Shown here piece by piece: positions 9,148-18,852 of a DNA stretch of 64,000 nucleotides. Below the pieces are notes generated by a model that worked only from the letters and a program-made list of their open reading frames with translations, was not told where the DNA came from and did no database searches. Within the stretch, counting starts at the first letter, position 1. Each line of letters begins with the position of its first letter. The translations under genes and the position numbers were made by a program. The DNA comes from Bordetella parapertussis (GTDB lineage Bacteria > Pseudomonadota > Gammaproteobacteria > Burkholderiales > Burkholderiaceae_C). The DNA lies in contig CAMDCZ010000005.1 of assembly GCA_945890735.1 (NCBI GenBank), forward strand, positions 1 through 64,000. Reading direction: 5' to 3'.

Positions 9148-9906
9148 ATGCAAATTAAAAACAATGTATTTATCGTCACCGGCGGCGCATCCGGCCTGGG
9201 TGAAGGAACCGCCCGACTGCTAGCCCAGCACGGCGCAAAGGTGGTCATTGCCGACATGCAGGATGAAAAGGGACAAGCGATCGCGGCTGAAATCGGCGGC
9301 GCTTTTGTGCATTGCGACGTGAGCAACGAAGAACACGCCAGCGCGGTGGTGGCCAAGGCGCAAAGCCTGGGCAAGTTGTCTGGCTTGGTGAACTGCGCAG
9401 GCATTGCCACCGCAGAGCGCACGGTGGGCAAAACGGGCCCCCATTTATTGGCCGGCTTCCAGCGCACCATCAACATCAACCTGGTCGGCAGTTTCAACAT
9501 GATCCGCTTGGCAGCACAGGCCATGAGCACCAACACCCCTGAAGATACAGGTGAGCGTGGCGTGCTGATTTCCACCGCTTCAGTGGCTGCCTACGATGGA
9601 CAAATTGGACAAGCCGCCTACGCTGCTTCCAAGGGAGGCATCGTGGGCATGACCCTGCCGATTGCACGTGACCTGTCCAAACTCGGCATCCGAAACATGA
9701 CCATTGCGCCAGGCATCTTCGGCACGCCGATGATGTTCTCCATGCCAAAGGACGTGCAAGAAGCTTTGGCTGCTGGCGTGCCTTTCCCTTCTCGCTTGGG
9801 CACCCCCAACGATTACGCCAAGTTGGTGATGCATATCCTCGACAACGACATGCTCAATGGCGAAGTGATTCGCCTTGACGGTGCTATTCGCCTTCCCCCC
9901 AAATAA
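9148..9906 (+). CDS. Short-chain dehydrogenase, 3-hydroxyacyl-CoA dehydrogenase type 2-like
   Basis: A 252-residue NAD-dependent oxidoreductase with the Rossmann motif TGGASGLG (about residues 11-18), NCAG and the catalytic Ser...YAASK triad. Overall resemblance, including GTPMMFSMP and PFPSRLG, is to the HSD17B10/FadB2x group, which oxidises short branched 3-hydroxyacyl-CoAs. The start ATG has AAGAAAGG upstream. Only 13 bp separate it from ggt, but a shared pathway is not evident. The assignment of substrate is by family resemblance only. Confidence 0.85.
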   Translation: MQIKNNVFIVTGGASGLGEGTARLLAQHGAKVVIADMQDEKGQAIAAEIGGAFVHCDVSNEEHASAVVAKAQSLGKLSGLVNCAGIATAERTVGKTGPHLLAGFQRTININLVGSFNMIRLAAQAMSTNTPEDTGERGVLISTASVAAYDGQIGQAAYAASKGGIVGMTLPIARDLSKLGIRNMTIAPGIFGTPMMFSMPKDVQEALAAGVPFPSRLGTPNDYAKLVMHILDNDMLNGEVIRLDGAIRLPPK

Positions 9907-9919
9907 GCAAGGTTCTCAC

Positions 9920-11803
9920 ATGACACACACTTCCTCGATCACCTCCTGCGCGACGCCATCTGCTTGGCGTCAAAACGGCTTGTCTGTGCTGATGACTGCT
10001 GTCTTATTGGCCAGCGCGGCAACCGCCTTGGCCAAAGACAAAGCAACTGCCCCGACGCAACCCGAAGTCGCCACGGGTTTCAAGGCCAAGCCCGGCTGGA
10101 ACCTGAAAAACCGCGGCGTGTCTGCCGCCAATCCCTTGGCTGCGGATGCGGGTTACCAAATCCTCAAAGCCGGCGGCTCTGCTGTGGATGCTGCCATTGC
10201 CGTGCAACTGGTGTTGACCTTGGTTGAGCCACAGTCCAGCGGCATCGGTGGCGGGGCATTTTTGCTCCACCACGATGGCCAGAAAACACAGGTGTTTGAT
10301 GGCCGCGAAACCGCCCCCCACCTGGCCCATGATGAACTCTTCATGTTCAACAATGGTCAGTTGATGTCGGTTGAAGAAGCCGCCGTGGGTGGCCGCGCGG
10401 TGGGTGTGCCTGGTGTGATGCGCATGCTTGAAGATGCACACCGTCAACATGGCAAATTGGCATGGGCCAAACTGTTTCAACCCGCGATCAATTTGGCCGA
10501 ACGGGGCTTCAAAATCAGCCCCCGGCTGCATGCCTTGTTGATGGCTGACAGACCCTTGCGCAAAGACCTGCAAGCTGCCCCCTATTTCTACAAACCCAAT
10601 GGCCAACCACTGCCTGTGGGTCATGTGTTGAAAAATCCTGGCTTGGCCCAGGTCCTCAAACTCTTGGCCAAAGACGGCGCAGATGCTTTTTACCAGGGCC
10701 CGCTGGCGCAGCTGGTTGTCAACAAAGTGTCTCAACACCCCAACAACCCCGGTTTGTTGACCATGCACGACATGGCCCGCTACCGCAGCACGGTGCGTGA
10801 ACCCTTGTGCTTCAGCCATGCTGGGTCACAAGGCAAAGCCGTCAAGGTGTGTGGCGCACCGCCACCCAGCTCAGGCTTGCTTGCCATGGGACAAGTCATG
10901 GGCATCTTGGCGGCCAGTTCAGCCGCCCAAGCCCAGCCAACACCCTGGGCCGAGCGCAACACCGTGCTGCCAGATGCGGCCTGGTTGCACAACTACAACG
11001 AAGCAGCACGCTTGGCATTTGCAGACCGCGCGGTCTATGTGGCTGACCCTGACTTTGTCAAAGCGCCCGGTGGTCAGTGGGGCAACATGCTCGCTCCAGG
11101 CTATTTGAAACAACGCGCCTCGCTGATCGGTGAGATGCGCATGACCGAAGCAACAGCAGGCCAACCCGCATCCGCCAAAACCAGCTTTGCGCCGATGCCC
11201 GATCAGCCAGAGCAAGGCACCAGCCACATCAGCATCGTGGATGGTTTGGGCAACAGCGTCTCCATGACCACCAGCATTGAAACCAGTTTTGGTTCGCGCG
11301 TCATGGTCAGCATGGGCGCACGTGGCGGCTTTTTGCTCAACAGCCAGTTGACCGACTTCAGCTTTGTGCCCTTGGATGCCCAAGGTCAAGCGATTGCCAA
11401 TCGGGTTCAAGCCAACAAACGCCCTCGGTCCTCCATGAACCCGGTCTTGGTGTTTGAACAAACTGACAATGGCGAAGCAGGTCCGGTGTTGGCGAGCATG
11501 GGCAGTCCAGGCGGCAACATGATCATCCATTTCACGGCACAAAGCCTGTGGGCCATGCTCCATTGGAATCAGACCGCACAGCAAGCTTTCAACATGCCTC
11601 ACTCAGGTGTGGCCAACCCCAATGGCATCTTGCTGCTTGAAAAAGGCACCTTCCCCCAAACCACCATCAACACCTTGAACAGCAAAAACCACGTGCTGCT
11701 TGAAGTGGACATGCCCAGTGGTTTGCAAGGTATGCAGCGTCAAGGAAAACAATGGCTCGGTGCTGCCGATCCTCGCCGTGAAGGTCATGTGAGCGGCGAC
11801 TGA
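9920..11803 (+). CDS. ggt: Gamma-glutamyltransferase
   Basis: A periplasmic Ntn-hydrolase that cleaves gamma-glutamyl bonds of glutathione and related peptides. The 627-residue precursor has a signal peptide over about residues 1-38 and a large subunit with ANPLAADAGYQILKAGG and the GIGGGAF motif. The autoprocessing site is at the Thr of EQGTSHISIVD, which becomes the N-terminal nucleophile of the small subunit. The late GSPGG motif is also present. The ATG at 9920 has AAGG nearby; residues upstream overlap the dehydrogenase and are ignored. It ends four bases before dnaG. Confidence 0.93.
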   Translation: MTHTSSITSCATPSAWRQNGLSVLMTAVLLASAATALAKDKATAPTQPEVATGFKAKPGWNLKNRGVSAANPLAADAGYQILKAGGSAVDAAIAVQLVLTLVEPQSSGIGGGAFLLHHDGQKTQVFDGRETAPHLAHDELFMFNNGQLMSVEEAAVGGRAVGVPGVMRMLEDAHRQHGKLAWAKLFQPAINLAERGFKISPRLHALLMADRPLRKDLQAAPYFYKPNGQPLPVGHVLKNPGLAQVLKLLAKDGADAFYQGPLAQLVVNKVSQHPNNPGLLTMHDMARYRSTVREPLCFSHAGSQGKAVKVCGAPPPSSGLLAMGQVMGILAASSAAQAQPTPWAERNTVLPDAAWLHNYNEAARLAFADRAVYVADPDFVKAPGGQWGNMLAPGYLKQRASLIGEMRMTEATAGQPASAKTSFAPMPDQPEQGTSHISIVDGLGNSVSMTTSIETSFGSRVMVSMGARGGFLLNSQLTDFSFVPLDAQGQAIANRVQANKRPRSSMNPVLVFEQTDNGEAGPVLASMGSPGGNMIIHFTAQSLWAMLHWNQTAQQAFNMPHSGVANPNGILLLEKGTFPQTTINTLNSKNHVLLEVDMPSGLQGMQRQGKQWLGAADPRREGHVSGD

Positions 11804-11807
11804 TCGC

Positions 11808-13652
11808 ATGGCGATTCCGCAAGCCTTTATCCAAGAACTGCTGGCCCGCACCGATGTGGTTGAGGTGGTGGGCCGGTATGTTCAGCTGAAAAAGGGCGGC
11901 GCCAATTACATGGGGCTTTGCCCCTTCCACGGGGAGAAATCCCCGTCTTTCACGGTGAGCCCCAGCAAGCAGTTTTTCCACTGCTTTGGCTGCGGCAAAA
12001 ATGGCAACGCCATCGGTTTTCTGATGGAACATGCAGGCATGAATTTCGTCGAGGCGGTGAAAGACCTGGCGCAAGCCTATGGCTTGCAAGTGCCCGAAGA
12101 TGATGCGGATCCCCTGGAGCGTCAACGAGCTCAGCAGCAGCGTCAACGCCAAGCCACCTTGAACGATGTGTTGGAAAAAGCCGGTGAGTCATTTCGCAAA
12201 CACCTGAAATCCGCGCCGCAGGCCGTGGCCTATCTCAAAGGAAGAGGCTTGTCTGGCGAAATCGCCAAGCAATTTGGCCTGGGGTATGCACCAGATGGTT
12301 GGCGCAACCTGGCCAGTGTTTTTGCAGATTACCAAGACCCCTTGTTGGTCGAGTCAGGCTTGGTGATTGCCCATGCCGAAGACGGTGAAGAAGAAAAGCG
12401 CTACGACCGATTTCGAGACAGGATCATGTTCCCTATCCGCAATGTCAAAGGCGAGTGCATTGGCTTTGGCGGGCGGGTGATGGGCGACGGCTCGCCCAAG
12501 TACCTCAACTCACCTGAAACGCCTGTGTTCAGCAAAGGCCGTGAGTTGTATGGATTGTTTGAAGCCCGTACCGCGCTGCGTGAAGCCGGTTATGTGTTGG
12601 TGACCGAGGGCTACATGGACGTGGTGGCCCTGGCCCAATTGGGTTTCCCTCAGGCCGTGGCCACGCTGGGCACCGCCTGCACGACTGACCATGTGCAAAA
12701 ACTCTTTCGGTTCACCGACTCGGTGGTGTTCAGTTTTGACGGCGACGCGGCTGGCAGACGCGCAGCGCGCAAAGCCTTGGACGGTGCCCTGCCCTACGCC
12801 ACCGATGTCCGCAGCGTGAAATTTTTGTTTTTGCCCGCTGAGCATGACCCCGACAGTTTTGTGCGGGCCCATGGCAGCGAAGCCTTTGCACGCTTGGTAT
12901 CGGACGCCACGCCGCTGTCTCGTTTTTTGATCGAGGTCGCCCGTGAGGGTTGCGATATCGACAACGCGGAAGGCCGCGCGTTGCTGGCCGCACAAGCCAA
13001 GCCGCTTTGGCTGGCCTTGCCCGATGGCGTTTTGAAAACACAGCTGCTGGGCGAATTGGCGGATTTGGTGGGCATTGGCAACCGCGAATTGCACAACCTT
13101 TGGCATGGCCAGTCACAGGATAAATTTGCCCGAGCCGCCAAACGCAGCACAGCGACAAGTGCCGCCAGCCCATCGCACCAAGCAGATGCACGACCCAGCC
13201 AGGCAGCGCGAGGGCTGCCGGTTCGCCGCAAAGCGCCCAGCAGGCAAGACCGCGCTTTGCAAATCTTGTTTGCCGATATGCATCAGTGGGGCTCGCTGTC
13301 ACATCACCAGCACAAGATGCTGATCGATTTGCCTGCACCACACGGTGTCTTGCTGGCGTGGCTTGACCAACAGTGGCAAGAAAATGGGGCGCAACCCTTG
13401 GCTGCTTTGCGTGAAGGTTTGCGCGAACACCCGCATGAAGCCATCTTGACAAGATTGATTGATGATGCACCCGCGGACATCGACAACGACCCGGGCGAGT
13501 TGAAAAGCATCTTGCAGGGATTGGAGAAAGCGCAACTCGCCTCACAAATCGATGAACTGACTCGGCGCATGGCAGCAGACCCCTCGGCCTATGCACAGAT
13601 CAAGGTGTTGAATGCCCGTCTGGCGGCTTTGAAAACGGTCCCGCTGGTATAA
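11808..13652 (+). CDS. dnaG: DNA primase DnaG
   Basis: Synthesises RNA primers at the replication fork. The 614-residue protein has the CHC2 zinc finger at about residues 38-65 (CPFHGEKSPSF through CFGCG), the RNA-polymerase core and a TOPRIM domain beginning VLVTEGYMDVVALA, with the FDGDAAG motif. A divergent C-terminal helicase-binding domain follows. A charged, low-complexity linker is seen near 440-475. Its last codons and TAA stop overlap the -10 box of the predicted rpoD promoter. Confidence 0.96.
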   Translation: MAIPQAFIQELLARTDVVEVVGRYVQLKKGGANYMGLCPFHGEKSPSFTVSPSKQFFHCFGCGKNGNAIGFLMEHAGMNFVEAVKDLAQAYGLQVPEDDADPLERQRAQQQRQRQATLNDVLEKAGESFRKHLKSAPQAVAYLKGRGLSGEIAKQFGLGYAPDGWRNLASVFADYQDPLLVESGLVIAHAEDGEEEKRYDRFRDRIMFPIRNVKGECIGFGGRVMGDGSPKYLNSPETPVFSKGRELYGLFEARTALREAGYVLVTEGYMDVVALAQLGFPQAVATLGTACTTDHVQKLFRFTDSVVFSFDGDAAGRRAARKALDGALPYATDVRSVKFLFLPAEHDPDSFVRAHGSEAFARLVSDATPLSRFLIEVAREGCDIDNAEGRALLAAQAKPLWLALPDGVLKTQLLGELADLVGIGNRELHNLWHGQSQDKFARAAKRSTATSAASPSHQADARPSQAARGLPVRRKAPSRQDRALQILFADMHQWGSLSHHQHKMLIDLPAPHGVLLAWLDQQWQENGAQPLAALREGLREHPHEAILTRLIDDAPADIDNDPGELKSILQGLEKAQLASQIDELTRRMAADPSAYAQIKVLNARLAALKTVPLV

Positions 13653-13653
13653 T
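13645..13653 (+). promoter_or_regulatory. Extended -10 promoter for rpoD inside the dnaG stop codon
   Basis: TGG-TATAAT (13645-13653) is a perfect -10 hexamer with the extended TGn element. No convincing -35 lies 16-18 bases upstream; a TTGAAA at 13629 is only 13 bases away. The dnaG stop TAA is bases 3-5 of the hexamer. Transcription would start near 13660. Confidence 0.6.
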
Positions 13654-13754
13654 CCTCACACCGCACCGACAAGCGCGACAGCAGCACCTCCGGATTCGGC
13701 CAACCGTGACAGCCATTGCACGACCCGCCACCCACCGCAAGGACTGCACACCAA

Positions 13755-13787
13755 ATGTTCGCCCAACAGCTTGTTTGCCCTCACTGA
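13755..13787 (+). CDS. Possible 10-codon leader peptide upstream of rpoD
   Basis: ATG TTC GCC CAA CAG CTT GTT TGC CCT CAC TGA reads MFAQQLVCPH. AGGA lies 11 bases before the ATG. The stop is 11 bases before the terminator stem at 13799. This is the layout of a translated leader before an attenuator, but a chance ORF of this size is easily possible. Not supported by any homology I can recall. Confidence 0.25.
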   Translation: MFAQQLVCPH

Positions 13788-13798
13788 CCATGCCAAGT

Positions 13799-13822
13799 CG
13801 CCTCAGCCGAGGCGTTTTTTTT
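13799..13822 (+). terminator. Intrinsic terminator or attenuator in the rpoD leader
   Basis: CGCCTC-AGCC-GAGGCG (13799-13814) is followed by eight Ts. It lies after the predicted rpoD promoter and only 22 bp before the rpoD start codon. Either it ends dnaG read-through and a short leader RNA, or it acts as an attenuator. Confidence 0.75.
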
Positions 13823-13844
13823 CTTTTGTTGTTCGAGGATTGAC

Positions 13845-16136
13845 ATGCCCGCTAAAAAACCAGCCCCCACCAAAACCGCAGCCAAACCCCTTGCCAAAAC
13901 AGCGGTGAAGGCGGCAGTCAAGCCAACAGCCAAAGCAGCTGCCAAAGCAACAGCCAAAGCAACAGCCAAAGCACCAGCCAAAGCACCCGTCAAAAAGGCT
14001 GCTGTCAAACCAGCCGCTAAAGCCCCCATCAAAGCAGCCAAGCCTGCGGCCAAAACACCTGCCAAGCCCAGCGCTGAAAAAGCAGCACCACCCAAAAAAC
14101 CCACCAAGCCCGTTGCCAAAGGCAAAGCCACCAAAAAAGCCTTGCCTGAAGACGAAGACATCGTCGACCTCGAAGCCGAATTTGCCGAAGACACCTCGGC
14201 CAGCACCGAAAAAGTCAAACCTCTGCGCATGAAAATCAGCAAGGCCAAAGAACGCGCCTTGATGAAAGAATTTGGTTTGGATGAAGCCGTTCTGTCCGAG
14301 GAAGACCTGGCCAAGCGTCGCTCGCGATTGAAGACACTGATCAAGCTGGGTAAAACACGCGGCTACCTGACCCACGGCGAAATCTCCGACCATTTGCCCG
14401 ACAAATTGGTCGATGCCGAAACTCTGGATGTCGTGAACACCATGCTGAACGACATGGGTATCCAGGTCTACGAGCAAACCCCGGACGCAGAAACCTTGTT
14501 GATCACCAACACAGGTCCCACGGTCGCCAGCGAAGAAGAAGCCGAAGAAGAAGCCGAAGCCGCGCTGTCTACCGTGGACTCCGAATTTGGTCGCACCACC
14601 GACCCCGTTCGCATGTACATGCGTGAAATGGGCACGGTCGAGTTGCTGACACGCGAAGGCGAAATTGAAATCGCCAAGCGCATTGAAGGCGGTTTGATGG
14701 CCATGATGGAAGCGATCAGCGCCTCCCCCGCCACCATCGCCGAAATTTTGCGCATGGCTGCAGACATCCGCGAAGGCAAGGTGGTCATCTCCACCATCGT
14801 GGATGGCTTCAGCAATGCCAACGAAGCCGATGACTATGTGGCCGAAGAGGACTTTGACGAATTCGATGACAGCGACGATGACGATGGCAAAGGCGGCTCC
14901 AAAGCCCTGACAAAAAAGCTCGAAGAACTCAAGGCCGAAGCCCTGACTCGCCTGGACCGCATGCAAGCGCTGTTCGAAAAGCTGCACAAAACCTTCGACA
15001 AAGAAGGCTACGGCACGCCGGCTTACATGAAGACCCAGAAGGCCATCAGCGAAGAAATGATGACCATCCGTTTCACCGCCCGCACCATCGAAAAGCTGTG
15101 CGATTTGGTGCGCGGACAAGTGGATGATGTGCGCAAAAAAGAGCGTGAGCTGCGTCGCATCATCGTGGAACGCTGCGGCATGCCCCAAGCAATGTTCATC
15201 AAAGAGTTTCCTACCCACTTGCTCAACCTCAAATGGGTTGAAAAGCAATCGGCGGCTGGCAAGCCTTGGTCGGTCACCATGACACGCAACATCCCAGCCA
15301 TCCAAGAGCTGCAAAAGAAACTGCTGGACATCCAAACCCGCGTGGTTGTTCCCCTGGCCGAGCTCAAGGACATCAACAAGCGCATGAACGAAGGCGAACG
15401 CGCCTCGCGCAATGCCAAAAAAGAAATGATCGAAGCCAACTTGCGCTTGGTCATCTCGATCGCGAAAAAATACACCAACCGCGGCTTGCAGTTCTTGGAT
15501 TTGATTCAAGAGGGCAACATCGGTTTGATGAAGGCCGTCGACAAGTTCGAATACCGCCGCGGCTACAAGTTCTCGACCTACGCCACCTGGTGGATTCGCC
15601 AGGCGATCACCCGCTCGATCGCCGACCAGGCCCGCACCATCCGCATTCCTGTGCACATGATCGAGACCATCAACAAGATGAACCGCATCAGCCGCCAGCA
15701 CTTGCAAGAATTTGGCTTCGAGCCCGATGCCTCTGTCTTGGCTGAAAAAATGGAGATGCCCGAGGACAAGATCCGCAAGATCATGAAGATTGCCAAAGAG
15801 CCTATCTCCATGGAAACACCGATTGGTGACGATGACGATTCCCACTTGGGTGACTTCATCGAGGACGGCGCCAACACCGCACCCATTGAAGCGGCCATGC
15901 AAGCAGGCTTGCGTGATGTCGTCAAAGAAATCTTGGATGGTTTGACACCGCGCGAAGCCAAGGTGCTGCGCATGCGTTTTGGCATCGAGATGGATAACGA
16001 CCACACCCTGGAAGAGGTGGGCAAGCAGTTTGACGTGACCCGCGAGCGGATTCGCCAAATCGAAGCCAAGGCTTTGCGCAAACTCAAGCACCCCAGCCGC
16101 TCGGACAAGCTGCGCAGCTTCATCGACACCCTGTGA
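13845..16136 (+). CDS. rpoD: Primary sigma factor RpoD (sigma70) with Lys/Ala-rich N-terminal extension
   Basis: The housekeeping sigma factor, 763 residues. Residues 1 to about 105 are an unusual Lys/Ala/Pro-rich, histone H1-like extension (repeated AKATAK/AKAPAK units). It is followed by an acidic stretch and region 1.1. The non-conserved region has an acidic DDSDDDD patch. Core region 2 is intact ([26 protein letters not shown]), as are region 3 and region 4.2 ([20 protein letters not shown]). GAGGA at 13835-13839 sets the start. Such extensions are known in Burkholderiales RpoD, but their function is unclear to me. Confidence 0.97.
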   Translation: MPAKKPAPTKTAAKPLAKTAVKAAVKPTAKAAAKATAKATAKAPAKAPVKKAAVKPAAKAPIKAAKPAAKTPAKPSAEKAAPPKKPTKPVAKGKATKKALPEDEDIVDLEAEFAEDTSASTEKVKPLRMKISKAKERALMKEFGLDEAVLSEEDLAKRRSRLKTLIKLGKTRGYLTHGEISDHLPDKLVDAETLDVVNTMLNDMGIQVYEQTPDAETLLITNTGPTVASEEEAEEEAEAALSTVDSEFGRTTDPVRMYMREMGTVELLTREGEIEIAKRIEGGLMAMMEAISASPATIAEILRMAADIREGKVVISTIVDGFSNANEADDYVAEEDFDEFDDSDDDDGKGGSKALTKKLEELKAEALTRLDRMQALFEKLHKTFDKEGYGTPAYMKTQKAISEEMMTIRFTARTIEKLCDLVRGQVDDVRKKERELRRIIVERCGMPQAMFIKEFPTHLLNLKWVEKQSAAGKPWSVTMTRNIPAIQELQKKLLDIQTRVVVPLAELKDINKRMNEGERASRNAKKEMIEANLRLVISIAKKYTNRGLQFLDLIQEGNIGLMKAVDKFEYRRGYKFSTYATWWIRQAITRSIADQARTIRIPVHMIETINKMNRISRQHLQEFGFEPDASVLAEKMEMPEDKIRKIMKIAKEPISMETPIGDDDDSHLGDFIEDGANTAPIEAAMQAGLRDVVKEILDGLTPREAKVLRMRFGIEMDNDHTLEEVGKQFDVTRERIRQIEAKALRKLKHPSRSDKLRSFIDTL
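13924..13987 (+). repeat. 12-bp tandem repeat in the rpoD 5' coding region
   Basis: Units close to GCCAAAGCAACA are repeated about five times with small changes, encoding A-K-A-T/A/P. This is the source of the AKATAK protein repeat, and is a place where copy number could slip by 12 bp without a frame change. Confidence 0.75.
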
Positions 16137-17020
16137 TTCATCTGAACAACCGACGTGGCATCGCTGCCATGTCGGTGGCCATGGTTTGTTTCTTGATGAA
16201 CGATTCGCTGGTGAAATACGTCAGCGAATCCTTGCCCGCACCCCAACTGATTTTTTTGCGCGGCCTGCTGGCCACCTTGGGATTGTTTGCCTTGGCACTG
16301 GTCATGCGGCAATTGCCACCATGGCGGGAGACCTGGGGCCACATCTCGCAAAAGTGGGTGTTCATCCGTTCGCTCTTTGACGGCACGGCCAGCCTGGTGT
16401 ATTTGAGCGCCTTGTTCAACATGCCGCTGGCCAATGCCACCGCCATCAACATGTCCACACCCTTGCTGATTGCCTTGCTGTCAGCATTGCTGCTTCAGCA
16501 CCGGATCAGTTGGCGGCATTGGCTCATCATTGGCTTGGGCTTTGCGGGTGTGTTGTTCGTGGTGCAACCGCAAGCCGATGGCTTCAACCATTGGGCGTGG
16601 GTGGCTTTGGCAGGCACCCTGTGCCATGCCCTGCGCGACCTGAGCGTGCGCTTCATCCCCGACCATGTGCCCTCGACCTTGGTGACCTTGGGCACAGCCC
16701 TGACTGCCACTGTGATGGCCGGCATCTGGGCTTTGTTTGACCCTTGGCAAAGGGTCAACAGCATGCAGTGGGCCCTGATGGCCGGTGCCGCTGTGTTTTT
16801 GAGTGCAGGTTATTTTTTACTGCTCTTGGCCACGCGCATTGCTGACATGAGCGTGATCGCTCCGTTTCGCTACATGGGCTTGTTGACTGCCGTGGTCATG
16901 GGCATGGTGGTTTGGGGCGACATACCCAACACCTGGGCCTGGGTTGGCATGGCTTTGCTGGTGGGTGCAGGTTTGCTGATGATCAAGCTAAGCGCACTGC
17001 CAGCCGACCCCAAAGACTGA
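16133..17020 (+). CDS. EamA/RhaT family (DMT) transporter
   Basis: A 295-residue membrane protein with about ten hydrophobic segments in two EamA repeats, of the drug/metabolite transporter superfamily. The first repeat begins [19 protein letters not shown], and the second is near the [15 protein letters not shown] segment. The GTG start overlaps the rpoD stop (GTGA); an ATG at 16169 is an alternative. The substrate is unknown; members export amino acids or metabolites. The overlap suggests co-transcription with rpoD, although a functional link is not obvious. Confidence 0.85.
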   Translation: MIHLNNRRGIAAMSVAMVCFLMNDSLVKYVSESLPAPQLIFLRGLLATLGLFALALVMRQLPPWRETWGHISQKWVFIRSLFDGTASLVYLSALFNMPLANATAINMSTPLLIALLSALLLQHRISWRHWLIIGLGFAGVLFVVQPQADGFNHWAWVALAGTLCHALRDLSVRFIPDHVPSTLVTLGTALTATVMAGIWALFDPWQRVNSMQWALMAGAAVFLSAGYFLLLLATRIADMSVIAPFRYMGLLTAVVMGMVVWGDIPNTWAWVGMALLVGAGLLMIKLSALPADPKD

Positions 17021-17046
17021 AGGCACACGGCTCACACACCGGGGGC

Positions 17047-17748
17047 TTACTCCGGCATGCCTATGTGAAGTGACAATTCAGCCACGCCTGCCACTCGACC
17101 GGTGATCTTGTCACCAGCCAACACCGGACCCACACCTTCAGGTGTGCCTGTGTAAATCAAATCGCCGGGTTGCAAGTGATAGAACAACGACAGGTCGGCG
17201 ATGATTTCACGCACATTCCAAATCAACTTGTCCACGTCGGATGATTGCTTGGTTTGACCATTCACTTCGAGCGCAATCGCGCCGCTGTCAATGATGTGAC
17301 CGGGCATGGGCACGATCTCGGTGCACACCGAGCCGTGCTCGATGTCTTTGCCCAAATCCCAAGGGCGGCCTTTGTCACGCGCCACCAATTGCAAATCGCG
17401 GCGCGTCATGTCCAAGCCTGCAGCGTAGCCGTGAATCAGTTCATGGGCTTGGTCTTGACTCACGCGAAAACCGGCTTTACCAATCGCCACGACCATTTCC
17501 ATTTCATAGTGGAAGTTGTTGGTCTCAGGCGGGTAAGGCATGGTGGAACCACTCGCTAGCAAAGTTTGCGGCGCTTTGGTGAAGTAGAACGGGCGCTCGA
17601 CGGCTTTATCCACCGGCTTGCCCATTTCAATGGCGTGCGCATGGTAGTTGCGGCCGACAAAAAACAAACGATGGATGGGGAAGCGCTCGACTTGGCCGCG
17701 AATGGCCAAAGATTGCACAGCAGGCGGGTTGAACACATAAGCAGTCAT
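17047..17748 (-). CDS. nagK: Fumarylacetoacetate hydrolase family, fumarylpyruvate/maleylpyruvate hydrolase
   Basis: Hydrolyses the ring-cleavage product of gentisate to pyruvate and fumarate (or maleate). The 233-residue FAH-fold protein carries FVGRNYHAHAIEMG, the metal-binding HYEMEMVVAIG and the DMTRRDLQ segment, followed by YTGTPEGVGPV. An upstream in-frame start (17787) overlaps gentisate dioxygenase, so the ATG at 17748 is chosen. It is the last gene of the salicylate/gentisate operon. No maleylpyruvate isomerase is found next to it, so it may act on maleylpyruvate directly. Confidence 0.82.
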   Translation of the reverse strand: MTAYVFNPPAVQSLAIRGQVERFPIHRLFFVGRNYHAHAIEMGKPVDKAVERPFYFTKAPQTLLASGSTMPYPPETNNFHYEMEMVVAIGKAGFRVSQDQAHELIHGYAAGLDMTRRDLQLVARDKGRPWDLGKDIEHGSVCTEIVPMPGHIIDSGAIALEVNGQTKQSSDVDKLIWNVREIIADLSLFYHLQPGDLIYTGTPEGVGPVLAGDKITGRVAGVAELSLHIGMPE

Positions 17749-17783
17749 GGGGGCTTTCAAAAAATGAGGGTGGTCATGAACGA

Positions 17784-18824
17784 TCAACCACGGTTTTCAT
17801 ACACACCGAGTTTGCGGTGCAACGGAGATTCATCCGCAATGAAGACGAAGCTGGCTTGGTCAGTTTTCAAGTTCTTCAAGGTCACGGCTTCATAGCCCGG
17901 CGCACAACAGGTGTCGGCGTCCACCAAATGGAACTGGCTGCCCGCGATGTCAGCTTGCACCTCGCCTTCAATGACATGGAACACCTGTGCGGGTGAACGG
18001 GCGGGCAAGCGCAGGCTTTGGCCGGGGCGCAACATGAGGGCGTAAAAGCCCAAAATGTTTTCAGCGTCGGTGCCGGTTTCGGGGTTGGTGTAGGTCACTT
18101 GGACTTGTTCCAAGCCGGGGTTGTCTAGGCCTAAGGTTTGCAAGGCCGCCTTGGCCTCGGTCCACGGGTAGCGCAGCATCGGGTAGGCCTTGTGGTTGCG
18201 CTCAAACACGTGCGTGGGCACCAAGCCACCGTGCGCGTATGGCTTGCCGCCTCGACCCGCATGCACTTCTTGCCGGTCACCATTCACATGGTAAGAGGCC
18301 TCCATGTAATAGACCAAAGGCAAATCGAGCACATCAAGCCAAATCACCGGGTCGGTGCCGTCGTGGCCATGCTCGTGCCACAAGCCCGTGGGCGTCAAAA
18401 TCAAATCACCTCGATGCATGGGACATTTTTCGCCGTCCACTGTGGTGTAAGCGCCCTCGCCTTCGACGATCATGCGCACCGCATTCGGGGTGTGGCGATG
18501 GCTGGGTGCCCACTCACCTGGCATGAGCAACTGCATGCCTAAGTACATGGCAGCAGACGCTTGCATTTTTTCTAATCCATGACCGGGGTTGGCCAACACC
18601 AAGACGCGGCGCTCAGCTTTTTCAATGGGTGTCAGCTCACCCGCTTTCAACAACAAGGGCTTCAAGCTTTTGTAAGGCCAATGCGTGGGCTGGGTTTGGC
18701 GTGTGGGAATCTTGGGTGGCAGCACACCGCGCAAGCTTGGCCACAGCGGCACCAAGTTCAGGTCGCGCAAATCTTGCACATAGTCTGCTGGCAGGTCTTC
18801 CAAGCGGCCCAATTCATTGGTCAT
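17784..18824 (-). CDS. nagI: Gentisate 1,2-dioxygenase
   Basis: A bicupin Fe(II) dioxygenase that opens gentisate to maleylpyruvate. The 346-residue length is typical. The first cupin holds the metal ligands in PSHRHTPNAVRMIVEGEGAYT and the following GDLILTPTGLWHEHGHD. The region near DLPLVYYMEASY, GGLVPTH and the second cupin (AQVFHVIEGEVQ) is also family-like. The ATG at 18824 is preferred over the longer frame to 18875. It sits between the Rieske ferredoxin gene and the fumarylpyruvate hydrolase gene, on the same strand. Confidence 0.9.
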   Translation of the reverse strand: MTNELGRLEDLPADYVQDLRDLNLVPLWPSLRGVLPPKIPTRQTQPTHWPYKSLKPLLLKAGELTPIEKAERRVLVLANPGHGLEKMQASAAMYLGMQLLMPGEWAPSHRHTPNAVRMIVEGEGAYTTVDGEKCPMHRGDLILTPTGLWHEHGHDGTDPVIWLDVLDLPLVYYMEASYHVNGDRQEVHAGRGGKPYAHGGLVPTHVFERNHKAYPMLRYPWTEAKAALQTLGLDNPGLEQVQVTYTNPETGTDAENILGFYALMLRPGQSLRLPARSPAQVFHVIEGEVQADIAGSQFHLVDADTCCAPGYEAVTLKNLKTDQASFVFIADESPLHRKLGVYENRG

Positions 18825-18852
18825 GGTGTTGTCCTTCAAGGCGGTTGGGCGT

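Noticed and set aside
13629..13634. TTGAAA as -35 box for the rpoD promoter
   Set aside because: Only 13 bases separate it from the TATAAT, too short for sigma70; the extended -10 element is a better explanation.
13803..16091. A 762-codon open frame antisense to rpoD
   Set aside because: It is a mirror of the Lys/Ala-rich and codon-biased rpoD gene, rich in Phe, Gly, Cys and His with no recognisable domain. rpoD is certain on the other strand.
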